Positions 18,205-26,155 of a DNA stretch of 64,000 nt are shown here, piece by piece. Below the pieces are notes generated by a model, which was given only the letters and a program-made list of their open reading frames with translations, made no database searches and had not been told where the DNA came from. Every line of letters begins with the position of its first letter. The first letter of the stretch is position 1. The translations under genes and the position numbers were made by a program. Source of the DNA: Blastococcus litoris (lineage in GTDB: Bacteria; Actinomycetota; Actinomycetes; Mycobacteriales; Geodermatophilaceae). The stretch lies in NCBI RefSeq assembly GCF_003075095.1, contig NZ_QCZF01000005.1:124001-188000 (forward strand), read 5' to 3'.

Positions 18205-19074
18205 ATGCGCGCAGCGGTTATCGCGATTCGGGCGGGAGAATTCGACGGCCGGGAGGACGTCGACACTTCACTCGGCGGCTGCATCCGTTCGCGAGAGGTC
18301 CGCCGCGAACCTCGTCGGCAGATTCCGGCCTGCCTGCCGTGGAAAGAGCTCGAAGCCCGCGTTCCCATCGTCGTGGTTCTCGCCGGCCATGCCGGAGCTG
18401 GCGCGTCCACCGTGGCGATGGCGGTCGCCGAAGCGATGGCGGACGGTCGGCGGACGCAGCTGGTCGAGTACACCGAGCCGGCCCGGTCGGGGCTGGTGGC
18501 GGCGGCGAGAATCGAGCTGGGTGCAGAGGGCGGCTGGTGGCGTCGCGGCCGCCGCGGGCACCTCGACCTCTTCCGCCTTGCTCGAAGTCCAGCCGACGGA
18601 CAGCCATCCCCACCGGAAGGTGACGGGGAGGCACGGCTGATGGTCGTGGACGCCGGCTGGCCGCTCACCACCGCGCTGCTGGAGACGCGGTCTGCAGAGG
18701 CGTTCGTCCACGACGAGCGGTCGGTCGTGGTGACCCGGGTGTCGGTTCCTGCAGTGCGGCAGACCGAACGCGTCCTGGCTGCCGTCGGCGACGAGGCCCT
18801 GGTGGCCGCGGTGGGGCCGGCCCGGTGGCCGCGGGCGGTGGAGGCCAGCTGCGGACCCCGGCTGGCTGAGCTGCGGTCTCGTCACCGAGTGGTCCGGGTG
18901 CCGATCGACCGGCGACTGGAGATCACCGGCCTGACCGGCGACCGACTGCCGAAGTCGGTGGCTGCCGCAGGTCGGTCGCTGGCCGCGTTGTTGGTGCCGG
19001 CCGTGGCGCCGCAGCCCCGTCATCGGCGTCGGGCGGAGCCATCCCGGACGGGCCCGGCGGAGGAGCCCGAATGA
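18205..19074 (+). CDS. P-loop (MinD/ParA-like) protein of the T4SS operon
   Basis: A 289-residue protein from ATG 18205; upstream starts to 18070 are possible, but the extra residues are low-complexity. A conserved lead-in (PACLPWKELEARVP) is followed by VVVLAGHAGAGASTVAMAVAEAM, a P-loop-like segment in which the usual GKT is replaced by GAS. LMVVDAGWPL resembles a MinD switch region. The lost lysine suggests a nucleotide-binding fold with altered chemistry. It overlaps the pilin gene (ATGA) and heads the operon. It is similar in kind to the CpaE-like protein at 5203. The exact role in conjugation is unknown. Confidence 0.68.
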   Translation: MRAAVIAIRAGEFDGREDVDTSLGGCIRSREVRREPRRQIPACLPWKELEARVPIVVVLAGHAGAGASTVAMAVAEAMADGRRTQLVEYTEPARSGLVAAARIELGAEGGWWRRGRRGHLDLFRLARSPADGQPSPPEGDGEARLMVVDAGWPLTTALLETRSAEAFVHDERSVVVTRVSVPAVRQTERVLAAVGDEALVAAVGPARWPRAVEASCGPRLAELRSRHRVVRVPIDRRLEITGLTGDRLPKSVAAAGRSLAALLVPAVAPQPRHRRRAEPSRTGPAEEPE

Positions 19075-19454
19075 TGAACCACCGCCGGACCGCTCCCGCA
19101 GCGGTACGAGCGGCCAAGACTGTGGTGCTGGTCGTTTCGGTGCTGGTCGTGCTGAGCGCGTCGCCTGCTTCTGCCGCGTCGGTGGAGTTGACCGCGGCGG
19201 TCTGCCCGGAGGCGCCGCCGGGGATGCAGACCTTCGCCAACGACGTGACGGCGTGGGTCAAGTGGGGCGTGCTTGCGCTGATCGGAATCGGCGCCGTCAT
19301 CTCGCTGGGCTCGATCCTGGTGGGCCGGATCTTTTCCCATCCGCACGCCTCCCGGTACGGAGCGATGGGCGTCGCGGTCGTCGTCATGGTGGCCATCACC
19401 TACACGGTCATCCTCGTCATTCTGGACTCGATCACCGGTAGCGGGTGCACCTGA
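19071..19454 (+). CDS. VirB2-like pilin/small membrane protein
   Basis: A 127-residue exported protein. The signal peptide ends near SASPASA|ASVEL. The mature part has two hydrophobic segments (WVKWGVLALIGIGAVISLGSI and MGVAVVVMVAITYTVILVIL) joined by a short basic loop (GRIFSHPHASRYG). Two segments with a cytoplasmic loop is the layout of VirB2-type pilins. Its place directly before TcpC-like and VirB6-like genes agrees with this. It could also be a simple channel subunit. Confidence 0.68.
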   Translation: MMNHRRTAPAAVRAAKTVVLVVSVLVVLSASPASAASVELTAAVCPEAPPGMQTFANDVTAWVKWGVLALIGIGAVISLGSILVGRIFSHPHASRYGAMGVAVVVMVAITYTVILVILDSITGSGCT

Positions 19455-20269
19455 TGCGCCGCCGGCAGAGGGGGCGGGTCGGCGGCGCTGCGCCCGCGGT
19501 GTGGAGTCCCGCGAAGCTGCTCGCGGCAGTGGTCGCGTGCGCGGTAGCCGGGCTGGCCGTGCTGGCCGGGTTCGTGCTCGCGATCGTCACCGGCCTGACC
19601 GACGACGAGCCCGCCCGACCGGCGGGCCAGACGGACTCGACGACGTCGTCGGCGTCGGTCACCCGAGAGGACGAACTCGCCGCCGCGCCGATGCCGGCCG
19701 CTGAGCCGGACGACGCGCTGCCCGGGCCGGTGTCGAATCAGGCCGCGGGCGTGCTCGAGGTGCCGCGCGCCACGGGTGTCGGCCCGGCCGACGTGCCCAT
19801 CGGCTTTCCCCCTACTCCGGAGGGTGCCCTGGCGCAGCTGGCGGCGATCGACGTGATGGCGATGCAGACCGGCTCGATGGACGGTGTGCGGCGGGTGATC
19901 GCCGAGTGGGCCGCACCGGGTGGCCCGACTCCGGAGAGCTGGTCCGGTGTGGATGGCATGGCGAACCTGTTGTCGGCCGCGGGCCTGTCCGGTGCCGGCT
20001 CGCCGCAGCTGGCGATCGTCGTCCGCCCGGTGATGGGACTCATCAAGGGCACGGTGGGCCCGGATTTCGCGGTGGTCTGCGTGAACTTCGAGTTCACCGT
20101 CACCGTGGAGCAGACCTCGCGAATCGCGATCGCCGACTGCCAGCGCATGACGTGGGTCGGAGAACGGTGGGTGATCGGCGCCGGGCCGGAGCCGGCGCCG
20201 GGGCCGTCGATCTGGCCGGGCACGGAGGCGGCGATCGCCGCCGGCTGGCGGGATCTGCGCTATGTCTAG
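19454..20269 (+). CDS. TcpC/VirB8-like membrane-anchored transfer protein
   Basis: A 271-residue protein starting at ATG 19454, which overlaps the previous stop. One N-terminal membrane segment (about 20-48, LLAAVVACAVAGLAVLAGFVL) is followed by a Thr/Ala/Pro linker and an exported domain. It has an NTF2-like feel: LAQLAAIDVMAMQTGSMDGV, then DFAVVCVNFEFTVTVEQ and IAIADCQRMTWVGERW. VirB8/TcpC proteins share that fold and link the inner-membrane channel together. The assignment rests on topology and operon position rather than a conserved motif. Confidence 0.58.
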   Translation: MRRRQRGRVGGAAPAVWSPAKLLAAVVACAVAGLAVLAGFVLAIVTGLTDDEPARPAGQTDSTTSSASVTREDELAAAPMPAAEPDDALPGPVSNQAAGVLEVPRATGVGPADVPIGFPPTPEGALAQLAAIDVMAMQTGSMDGVRRVIAEWAAPGGPTPESWSGVDGMANLLSAAGLSGAGSPQLAIVVRPVMGLIKGTVGPDFAVVCVNFEFTVTVEQTSRIAIADCQRMTWVGERWVIGAGPEPAPGPSIWPGTEAAIAAGWRDLRYV

Positions 20270-21902
20270 GCACCCGCTCGGTCGGCGCGGCAGATGGTCG
20301 CGCCCGCGAGCGTTGGTCGTCGTCCTCGTGCTGGCTGCGGCGGGCTGGCTGGTGGCCGCCGCCCCGGCCTCGGCCGACCCGATGGTGGTGGCGTTCCCCG
20401 TGACTCCGGCGGCGGACGACGGCTCGCTGCCGTGTCTGCCCATCAACCCGTTCTGCGTGATCGGCGAGGCAGCCGGGGCCGTGGTCGCCGACGTGTGGGT
20501 CAGCGCGATGCTGTCGCTCTGGGAAGCGGGCCTGTGGCTGCTGGGACTGGCATTCTCGGTGATCGACGCCCTGGCTACCCCCGACCTGTCCGCCGGCGGC
20601 CCGCTGGCCGGGGTGTATCCGGTGACCTTCGGCATCGGCGCGACCGTGGCGGCGCTGATGGCGCTGGTTCAACTGGGCGTCGCGGCCGTGCGTCGCGACG
20701 GGGAGACGCTGGGCCGGCTGCTGATCGGGCTGCTGCAGTTCGGGCTCGTCTGGGCCGGCTACGTCGGTGTGGCCGCTCTGCTGGTCACCGGCGTCTCCGG
20801 GCTGACCACCGGCCTGCTGCGCAGCCTGCTTGACATCGACACCATGGCCGCCTTCGAGCCGTCGATCAGCGTGAGCCGCGACCTGGTCGACGGCACGGTC
20901 GCCACCGTGCTAGGGGTCAGCTCGATCTTCCTGCTGGTGCCGGCCAGCGTGGGCTACCTGCTGCTGATGCTGGTCCGCGAAGCCGCGCTGATCGTGCTCG
21001 CGGCGACCTCAGCCATCTCGGCAGGTGGTCTGCTGGCGCAGTCCTCGAGCGCCTGGTTCTGGCGCAGTCTGCGCTGGTTCCTCGCCGCGCTGCTGGTCTC
21101 CCCGGTCGCAGTCCTCGTCCTCGGTGTCGGTGTGACCATCACGGAGGGCATCGTCGCCGGGGCGGAGGAGACGAGCACCGAGGCTGCGGTCGGCATGGCG
21201 GTGGTCGGCTGCCTGCTGATCCTGCTCGGCGCGATCTGCCCGCTGGCGCTGTTCCGGCTGCTGGCCTTCGTCGACCCGGGGACCTCCAGCGGAGCAGCGC
21301 TGCGCTCCTCGCTCGTCGCTTCCGGTGGGGTCACCGGCGCACTAGGCAATCTCGGCGGCGGAAGAGGTCGAGCCGCGGGTGCTGCGGCGGTCGCGGCCTC
21401 GGGTGGGGTGGCCGCGACCGGGGCCGCGGCACAGCTGGCCGGCGACCGTGCGCAGGGCGAGTCGACCGCGGATGGCGCAACCAGCGGGCGCTTCGCCGGC
21501 GCGCTCCATGCGCTGACCACCGGCACGTCGGCGGCCGGCCGACTCGCGGCCGGGGTGGCCGCCTCGGCCGCCGACGTGCTCTCCGGCGCTGGCATCGGAC
21601 ACACCGCCCCCTACTACGGGCAGTCGATGCGAGGCCGGGTCACCGCAGGCAGCACCGGACAGGCCACCGGGACTTCGGGTCCAGCACCGTCCGGTGGGTC
21701 GCCGCGTTCGTACGACGACGCCGCTCAGCCCGTTGGCGTGATCCCGGATCCGCTGTGGTCGCCGGTCGTCGACCGTGCCGACGGCAGCACGGCCGTCAGC
21801 TGGCCGAGGGAGCAGTGGAACGGCTCCGAACCCGGCGGACGTGCGGAGTCTCCAGCCCCTCGACCGCCCGATGGCGGTTCTCCTCGGGACGGCGATGCCT
21901 GA
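20262..21902 (+). CDS. VirB6/TrbL-like polytopic membrane protein
   Basis: A 546-residue protein. A signal-like N-terminus ends at APASA|DPM. About six long hydrophobic segments lie between residues 70 and 350, for example LAGVYPVTFGIGATVAALMA, SSIFLLVPASVGYLLLMLV and AVGMAVVGCLLILLGAICP. The C-terminal 190 residues are Ala/Gly/Ser/Pro-rich and probably lie in the cytoplasm. The size, topology and position match VirB6/TrbL proteins, which form the inner-membrane core of T4SS channels. It overlaps the SCO6880-like gene (TGATG). Confidence 0.72.
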   Translation: MSRHPLGRRGRWSRPRALVVVLVLAAAGWLVAAAPASADPMVVAFPVTPAADDGSLPCLPINPFCVIGEAAGAVVADVWVSAMLSLWEAGLWLLGLAFSVIDALATPDLSAGGPLAGVYPVTFGIGATVAALMALVQLGVAAVRRDGETLGRLLIGLLQFGLVWAGYVGVAALLVTGVSGLTTGLLRSLLDIDTMAAFEPSISVSRDLVDGTVATVLGVSSIFLLVPASVGYLLLMLVREAALIVLAATSAISAGGLLAQSSSAWFWRSLRWFLAALLVSPVAVLVLGVGVTITEGIVAGAEETSTEAAVGMAVVGCLLILLGAICPLALFRLLAFVDPGTSSGAALRSSLVASGGVTGALGNLGGGRGRAAGAAAVAASGGVAATGAAAQLAGDRAQGESTADGATSGRFAGALHALTTGTSAAGRLAAGVAASAADVLSGAGIGHTAPYYGQSMRGRVTAGSTGQATGTSGPAPSGGSPRSYDDAAQPVGVIPDPLWSPVVDRADGSTAVSWPREQWNGSEPGGRAESPAPRPPDGGSPRDGDA

Positions 21903-23416
21903 TGAGCGCGCACCGCTATGGCGACTACGCCAAGGACGTCTCGGGCTGGTTCCTCGGCATGACCGGCGCCCAGCTGGCCCTGGTCACCCTCGCCGGCGTG
22001 CCGGCGCTGCTGACCCTCAACGCCCAGGCATGGGCGCTGTTCGCCATCTGGCTGCCGGTGTGGGCCCTGCTTGCCGTAGTGCTGCTGGTCCCCATCCGGG
22101 GCCGGGCGGCCGGCCGCTGGTTCGGCGATCTCTGCCTGTACGCGATCGGAGGAGCGATGGGCTGGACGGTGTTCGGCTCCCGAGCCGCGTCCGGGACGGC
22201 CGGGGACCTGTCCGACGCGGACCTGCCCGGGGTACTGGCCGGCGTCCGTACCCACGACGGCCCGCCCTACGGGCACCTGTTCACCCGTCCGGTGATCGTG
22301 CAGAACTCCGCGGCTCGCACCTGGGCGGTGGTGGCGCGTCTCGCCCATCCCGGTATCGGCCTGGCCGAGCCGGGGGAGCGGGACAGGATGGGTGCCGGCC
22401 TGGCCGAGCTGTGCGAGCTCGCCGCGCGCACGGAACTGGTCGACGTCCTGGCCCTGCAGGTGCGCACCGTTCCCGACGACGGCGCTGAGCGCGCCGCCTG
22501 GGAACGGGCGCACGCACGCGCGGACGCCGCGCCGCTGGCGACCCGGGTGAACGCGTTGCTGGGCGCCACCCTCACACCGGCCGCGGTACGCACCGAGGCC
22601 TTCGTGACCGTGGTGGTCGGAGAGGGACGGATCGGCCGCGCCGCGAAGGAGTCCGGCGGCGGGGTGGACGGCCGCGCCCGGGTGCTGCACGGAGTGATGG
22701 CCGAGATCGAGGCTGCGCTGCGCGGCCCGGTCGGCTGCACGGCGGTGACCTGGATGGATTCCGCTGCGCTCGCCGCCGCGGTGCGCACCGGCTTCGCCCC
22801 CGGTGACCGCGGCCAACTGGTCGCCGCCGACCTGGCCGCCGCCGACGGGCAGCGCCTCGCGACCGGGGTGCCGATGGCAGCCGCCGGCCCCACCCAGGCC
22901 CGAGCCGAGGTACGGCACTACGTGCACGACGCGTGGGCGTCGGTCACCGACACCATCCTGCTGCCCGACCAGGGGGCGGTGCTGGGCGCGCTGGCCCCGG
23001 TACTGGTGCCCACGACGGCGGGGGAGCGGCGCTGTCTGACGGTGTTCCTCCAGCCCCTGCCGCCGGCGCGGGCCACCCGGATCGTGGGCAGGGAGGAGAT
23101 GAGCGCCACCACCGGCAACGAACTGCGTGCCCGGATGGGCTTCCGCCAGCGGGCTCGGCAGCGGCGCGATACCGAGCGGATCGGCGTCGCGGACGAAAAG
23201 CTGGCCGCCGGGCGGGCGCTGGTCCGCCCGGCCGTCGCAGCGTGCGTCACCGTGCCCGCCACCTGGCCGGTGACCGAGCACGGCCGCCGGCTCGCCGCGT
23301 CGATCCGTGCCGCCGGCTACGTGCCGCTGCGGCTGGACCTGGCGCAGGACTCCGGCTTCGCCGCCGCAGCCATCCCACTGGGTGTCGGCCTGCCCGACCG
23401 CCGGGGCCGGCGATGA
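21902..23416 (+). CDS. SCO6880/PrgI-type protein, probable N-terminal half of a split VirB4
   Basis: A 504-residue protein starting at ATG 21902. Two membrane segments near residues 20-70 (LALVTLAGVPALLTLNAQAW, LPVWALLAVVLLVPI) recall PrgI-type proteins. The rest is a long soluble region with EMSATTGNELRARMGFRQRARQ and WPVTEHGRRLAASIRAAGY, the pattern seen in SCO6880-family proteins. It directly precedes, and overlaps, a short VirB4-type ATPase that lacks the usual N-terminal domain. I infer that the two act as one split VirB4 unit at the membrane. Confidence 0.72.
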   Translation: MSAHRYGDYAKDVSGWFLGMTGAQLALVTLAGVPALLTLNAQAWALFAIWLPVWALLAVVLLVPIRGRAAGRWFGDLCLYAIGGAMGWTVFGSRAASGTAGDLSDADLPGVLAGVRTHDGPPYGHLFTRPVIVQNSAARTWAVVARLAHPGIGLAEPGERDRMGAGLAELCELAARTELVDVLALQVRTVPDDGAERAAWERAHARADAAPLATRVNALLGATLTPAAVRTEAFVTVVVGEGRIGRAAKESGGGVDGRARVLHGVMAEIEAALRGPVGCTAVTWMDSAALAAAVRTGFAPGDRGQLVAADLAAADGQRLATGVPMAAAGPTQARAEVRHYVHDAWASVTDTILLPDQGAVLGALAPVLVPTTAGERRCLTVFLQPLPPARATRIVGREEMSATTGNELRARMGFRQRARQRRDTERIGVADEKLAAGRALVRPAVAACVTVPATWPVTEHGRRLAASIRAAGYVPLRLDLAQDSGFAAAAIPLGVGLPDRRGRR

Positions 23417-24924
23417 GCCGCCGTACGCGGGGCCAGGGCCGGGGTCGGGACGTCGCCGTCCTGCTCGACGACTTCGGCCACCGACTCCCCAGCGCCCCTG
23501 CCGCAGCCGCCGCGCAGCGGGAGCGGGGGCCGTTCACCCAGCTCGTGCCTCGCCTCGGGCCGCGCGGCCGCGGCCGGGGTCGCGCAGTGGCGCTTGCGCC
23601 GCTGTCGGTGTGGCGAATGACGTCGGAGCAGACACCGGTGGTGTGGCCGTTGATCGCCACGAGCGGACTGCCGCCCACCGGCGCGCAGATGGGCCTCGAC
23701 CTGCTGTCGGGCGGGGCGTTCTACTGCGATCCGGTTGGCTGGGTCACCGACGACGGCATCCCGGTCACCAATCCCAACGTCGTCGTCTTCGGCAAGCCCG
23801 GGCGCGGCAAGTCCGCCACCGTCAAGGCCTTCGCGCTGCGAATGCTGGGCTATGGCTATCGCACGCTGATCCTGGGTGACACCAAGGACGAGTACGAGCC
23901 ACTGTGCCGCGCGCTCGGCGTAGAGCCGTTCGTCATCGGCCACGGCCTGTCGGCGCGGGTCAACCCGCTGGCCTTCGGCCCGCTCGGGCACGGCTGGGAC
24001 CGGCTCGATGCCGCCGAGGCACGCCGCCGCGAGGCGATCATGTTCGCCCGGTGGATCGTGCTGCTCCGCGGTCTGGTCGGCTCCCAGCACGTGCCGTTCG
24101 GTCCGGTGGAGGAGACCGCCGTCGGCGAGGCGCTGCGGCTGCTCACCGGCTACCGCATCGGCGCCACCCGGCTGACCGAGATCACCATTCCGCAGCTGTG
24201 GCGGGCGCTGGACGAGCCCACGGCCGAGCTGGTCGCCTGCTGCCGCTACGCCGACCGGCAGCACTTCCTCGACGCTACCCGAACCCTGCGCGATGCCCTC
24301 GGCTCCCTCGTGAAGGGCTCCCTGGCGGGGCTGTTCGACGACCACACGTCGATTGAGGTCGACTGGCGGGCGCCCATCCAGTCCCTGTCGCTGTCCCGCC
24401 TGGAGCCGCTCGGTGACCAGGCCGTCGGCATCGCGCTGACCTGCCTGAACTCCTGGGGTCAGGCGATGCGGGAGATCGCCGACCCCGGTGACCTGCGCAT
24501 CGTCGTCCGCGACGAGACCTGGCGGCAGATGCGCCTGGGCGCCGAGGCGATGAAGAGCCTGGACGCCAACCTGCGGTTGTCCCGCCGCGACGCCGACGTG
24601 CAGATCCTGCTGGCGCACAAGCCCTCGGACATGCTCGCCGCCGGCGACGCCTCGTCCCAGGCGGTGGCCATCGCCCGCGACCTGCTGCACCTGTGCGACG
24701 TCAAGGTGCTGCACGGCCAGGACCAGGCCGTCGGCGACGAGCTCGGCAGCATGCTCGGCCTGACCCCGATCGCCCAACGGGTGGTCACCGGCTGGGCGGT
24801 CGCAGGCAAGGGCCGCGCCCTGTGGCTGGTCGGTGACCGGGCGTTCAAGGTGCAGACCGTCCTCACCGAGCCCGAGCTGCGCCTGACCTTCACCAACGAG
24901 GCCCTCACAGGACGTCCGGTATGA
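23413..24924 (+). CDS. VirB4-like conjugation ATPase (ATPase half only)
   Basis: A 503-residue protein starting at ATG 23413 (ATGA overlap). It has a Walker A FGKPGRGKS (Lys 133), the partner motif ILGDTKDEYEPL, a Walker B region LRIVVRDETWRQM near 362-374 and the late motif ILLAHKPSDMLA. These fit VirB4/TraE ATPases that power T4SS assembly and DNA transfer. Full VirB4 proteins are about 800 residues; this one is short at the N-terminus, and the preceding SCO6880-like protein probably makes up the difference. Confidence 0.88.
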   Translation: MSRRTRGQGRGRDVAVLLDDFGHRLPSAPAAAAAQRERGPFTQLVPRLGPRGRGRGRAVALAPLSVWRMTSEQTPVVWPLIATSGLPPTGAQMGLDLLSGGAFYCDPVGWVTDDGIPVTNPNVVVFGKPGRGKSATVKAFALRMLGYGYRTLILGDTKDEYEPLCRALGVEPFVIGHGLSARVNPLAFGPLGHGWDRLDAAEARRREAIMFARWIVLLRGLVGSQHVPFGPVEETAVGEALRLLTGYRIGATRLTEITIPQLWRALDEPTAELVACCRYADRQHFLDATRTLRDALGSLVKGSLAGLFDDHTSIEVDWRAPIQSLSLSRLEPLGDQAVGIALTCLNSWGQAMREIADPGDLRIVVRDETWRQMRLGAEAMKSLDANLRLSRRDADVQILLAHKPSDMLAAGDASSQAVAIARDLLHLCDVKVLHGQDQAVGDELGSMLGLTPIAQRVVTGWAVAGKGRALWLVGDRAFKVQTVLTEPELRLTFTNEALTGRPV

Positions 24925-26090
24925 GCGGGACGGCGCCGTACGCGGCTCAGGAGTATGCGAGGCGATGGCTGTGGAAGGCCGCTGCGCCAGCGGCCGTCCC
25001 GTTGTTCGCCGCGCTCACCCTGCTGCTCATCCCGCTGGCGGTCATCGGCGCCCCCGAGACGGGGGCGGGGACCGCGTCGTCGGCCTGCTCGATCGGCGGG
25101 ACCGGCGCCACCGTCGCCGGCATCGAACTGGACGCCGTCCAGATGGGCCATGCGCAGACGATCGTCAACCTCGCCGCGGCCGGCGCGCTGGACCCCTACG
25201 CGGCGACCGTGGCGCTCGCTACCGCGTACCAGGAGTCGAAGCTGCGGATGCTGGCCAATGACGGCAACAGCCAAGAGCTGACCGCCGAGCAGGCCGCGGT
25301 GACCGCCACCAGCCTGCAGTACCCGCACGACGGACTCGGCTCCGACCACGACAGCGTCAACACCTTCCAGCAGCGCTGGATCGCCGGCTGGGGCACCGTC
25401 GCGCAACTGATGGACCCCGCCTACGCCGCCGAGGCCTTCTACGCCCGGCTCGTCGAGGTGCCCAACTGGCGGAGCATCCCGCTCACCCAAGCGGCCCAGG
25501 CCGTGCAGATCTCGGCCGCCGGCGGAGCCTACGCCCGATGGGAACCGTTCGCCCGCGAGCTGACCGCCATGCTCTGGCCCGCCGCCGAGGGCACCGCGGG
25601 CGGCCAGGCTGGCGTAGCGTCCGGCGTCTGCCCGGGCCTGTCGGTTGCCGACGGTTCCTGGATCCGGCCCGCCGCCGGCACGGTCACCTCCGGCTACGGG
25701 TCCCGCTGGGGCACCCTGCACGCCGGCGTCGACATCGCCGGCCCCCGCAACACCCCCGTCTATGCCGCAGCCGACGGCAGCGTGGTGACTGCGGCATGCG
25801 CCAGTGCCTACTGCGACCGCGACGGCAACCTGAGCCTGGCCGGCTACGGCAACCTCGTCGAGCTCGACCACGGCGGCGGAGTGACCACCCGCTACGGGCA
25901 CCTGTCCGCCTTCACCGTCACCCCCGGCCAGCAGGTCACCGCCGGGATGCTGATCGGCTTCCAGGGCTCTACCGGCAACAGCACCGGCGTCCACCTGCAC
26001 TTCGAGGTGCGCCAGCACGACGCGCCGGTCGACCCCGTCCCGTGGCTGGCCGACCGCGGCGTCGACTTGCTCGCACCCAACCCCGGCTGA
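24921..26090 (+). CDS. M23-type peptidoglycan hydrolase of the transfer apparatus
   Basis: A 389-residue membrane-anchored protein. One membrane segment (about 23-45) is followed by a domain that may act on glycan strands (LATAYQESKLRMLAND, with an E in the place of a lytic transglycosylase glutamate, then NTFQQRWIAGWG). The C-terminal half is a LysM-free M23 endopeptidase: TSGYGSRWGTLHAGVDIAG with H267 and D271, then GVHLHFEVR with H358 and H360. These are the zinc ligands of active LytM peptidases. Such enzymes open the cell wall for the transfer channel in Gram-positive conjugation. It is coupled to virB4 by overlap. Confidence 0.88.
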   Translation: MSGTAPYAAQEYARRWLWKAAAPAAVPLFAALTLLLIPLAVIGAPETGAGTASSACSIGGTGATVAGIELDAVQMGHAQTIVNLAAAGALDPYAATVALATAYQESKLRMLANDGNSQELTAEQAAVTATSLQYPHDGLGSDHDSVNTFQQRWIAGWGTVAQLMDPAYAAEAFYARLVEVPNWRSIPLTQAAQAVQISAAGGAYARWEPFARELTAMLWPAAEGTAGGQAGVASGVCPGLSVADGSWIRPAAGTVTSGYGSRWGTLHAGVDIAGPRNTPVYAAADGSVVTAACASAYCDRDGNLSLAGYGNLVELDHGGGVTTRYGHLSAFTVTPGQQVTAGMLIGFQGSTGNSTGVHLHFEVRQHDAPVDPVPWLADRGVDLLAPNPG

Positions 26091-26111
26091 GCCGCTCCCA
26101 AGCCACCGAAC

Positions 26112-26155
26112 AAGGAGGAGCCATTTACGCCACGGACATCGGACGGCGGCAGTGA
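26112..26155 (+). promoter_or_regulatory. Strong ribosome binding site and possible 10-codon leader before the coupling-protein gene
   Basis: A near-perfect AAGGAGGAG lies at 26112-26120, too far (31 bases) to serve the GTG at 26152 directly. Four bases after AAGGAGG is an ATT codon that opens a 10-codon frame ending in TGA at 26153-26155. That TGA overlaps the GTG start of the next gene (GTGA). A rare ATT start and translational coupling would explain the layout. It could also be a decayed gene start. Confidence 0.35.
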
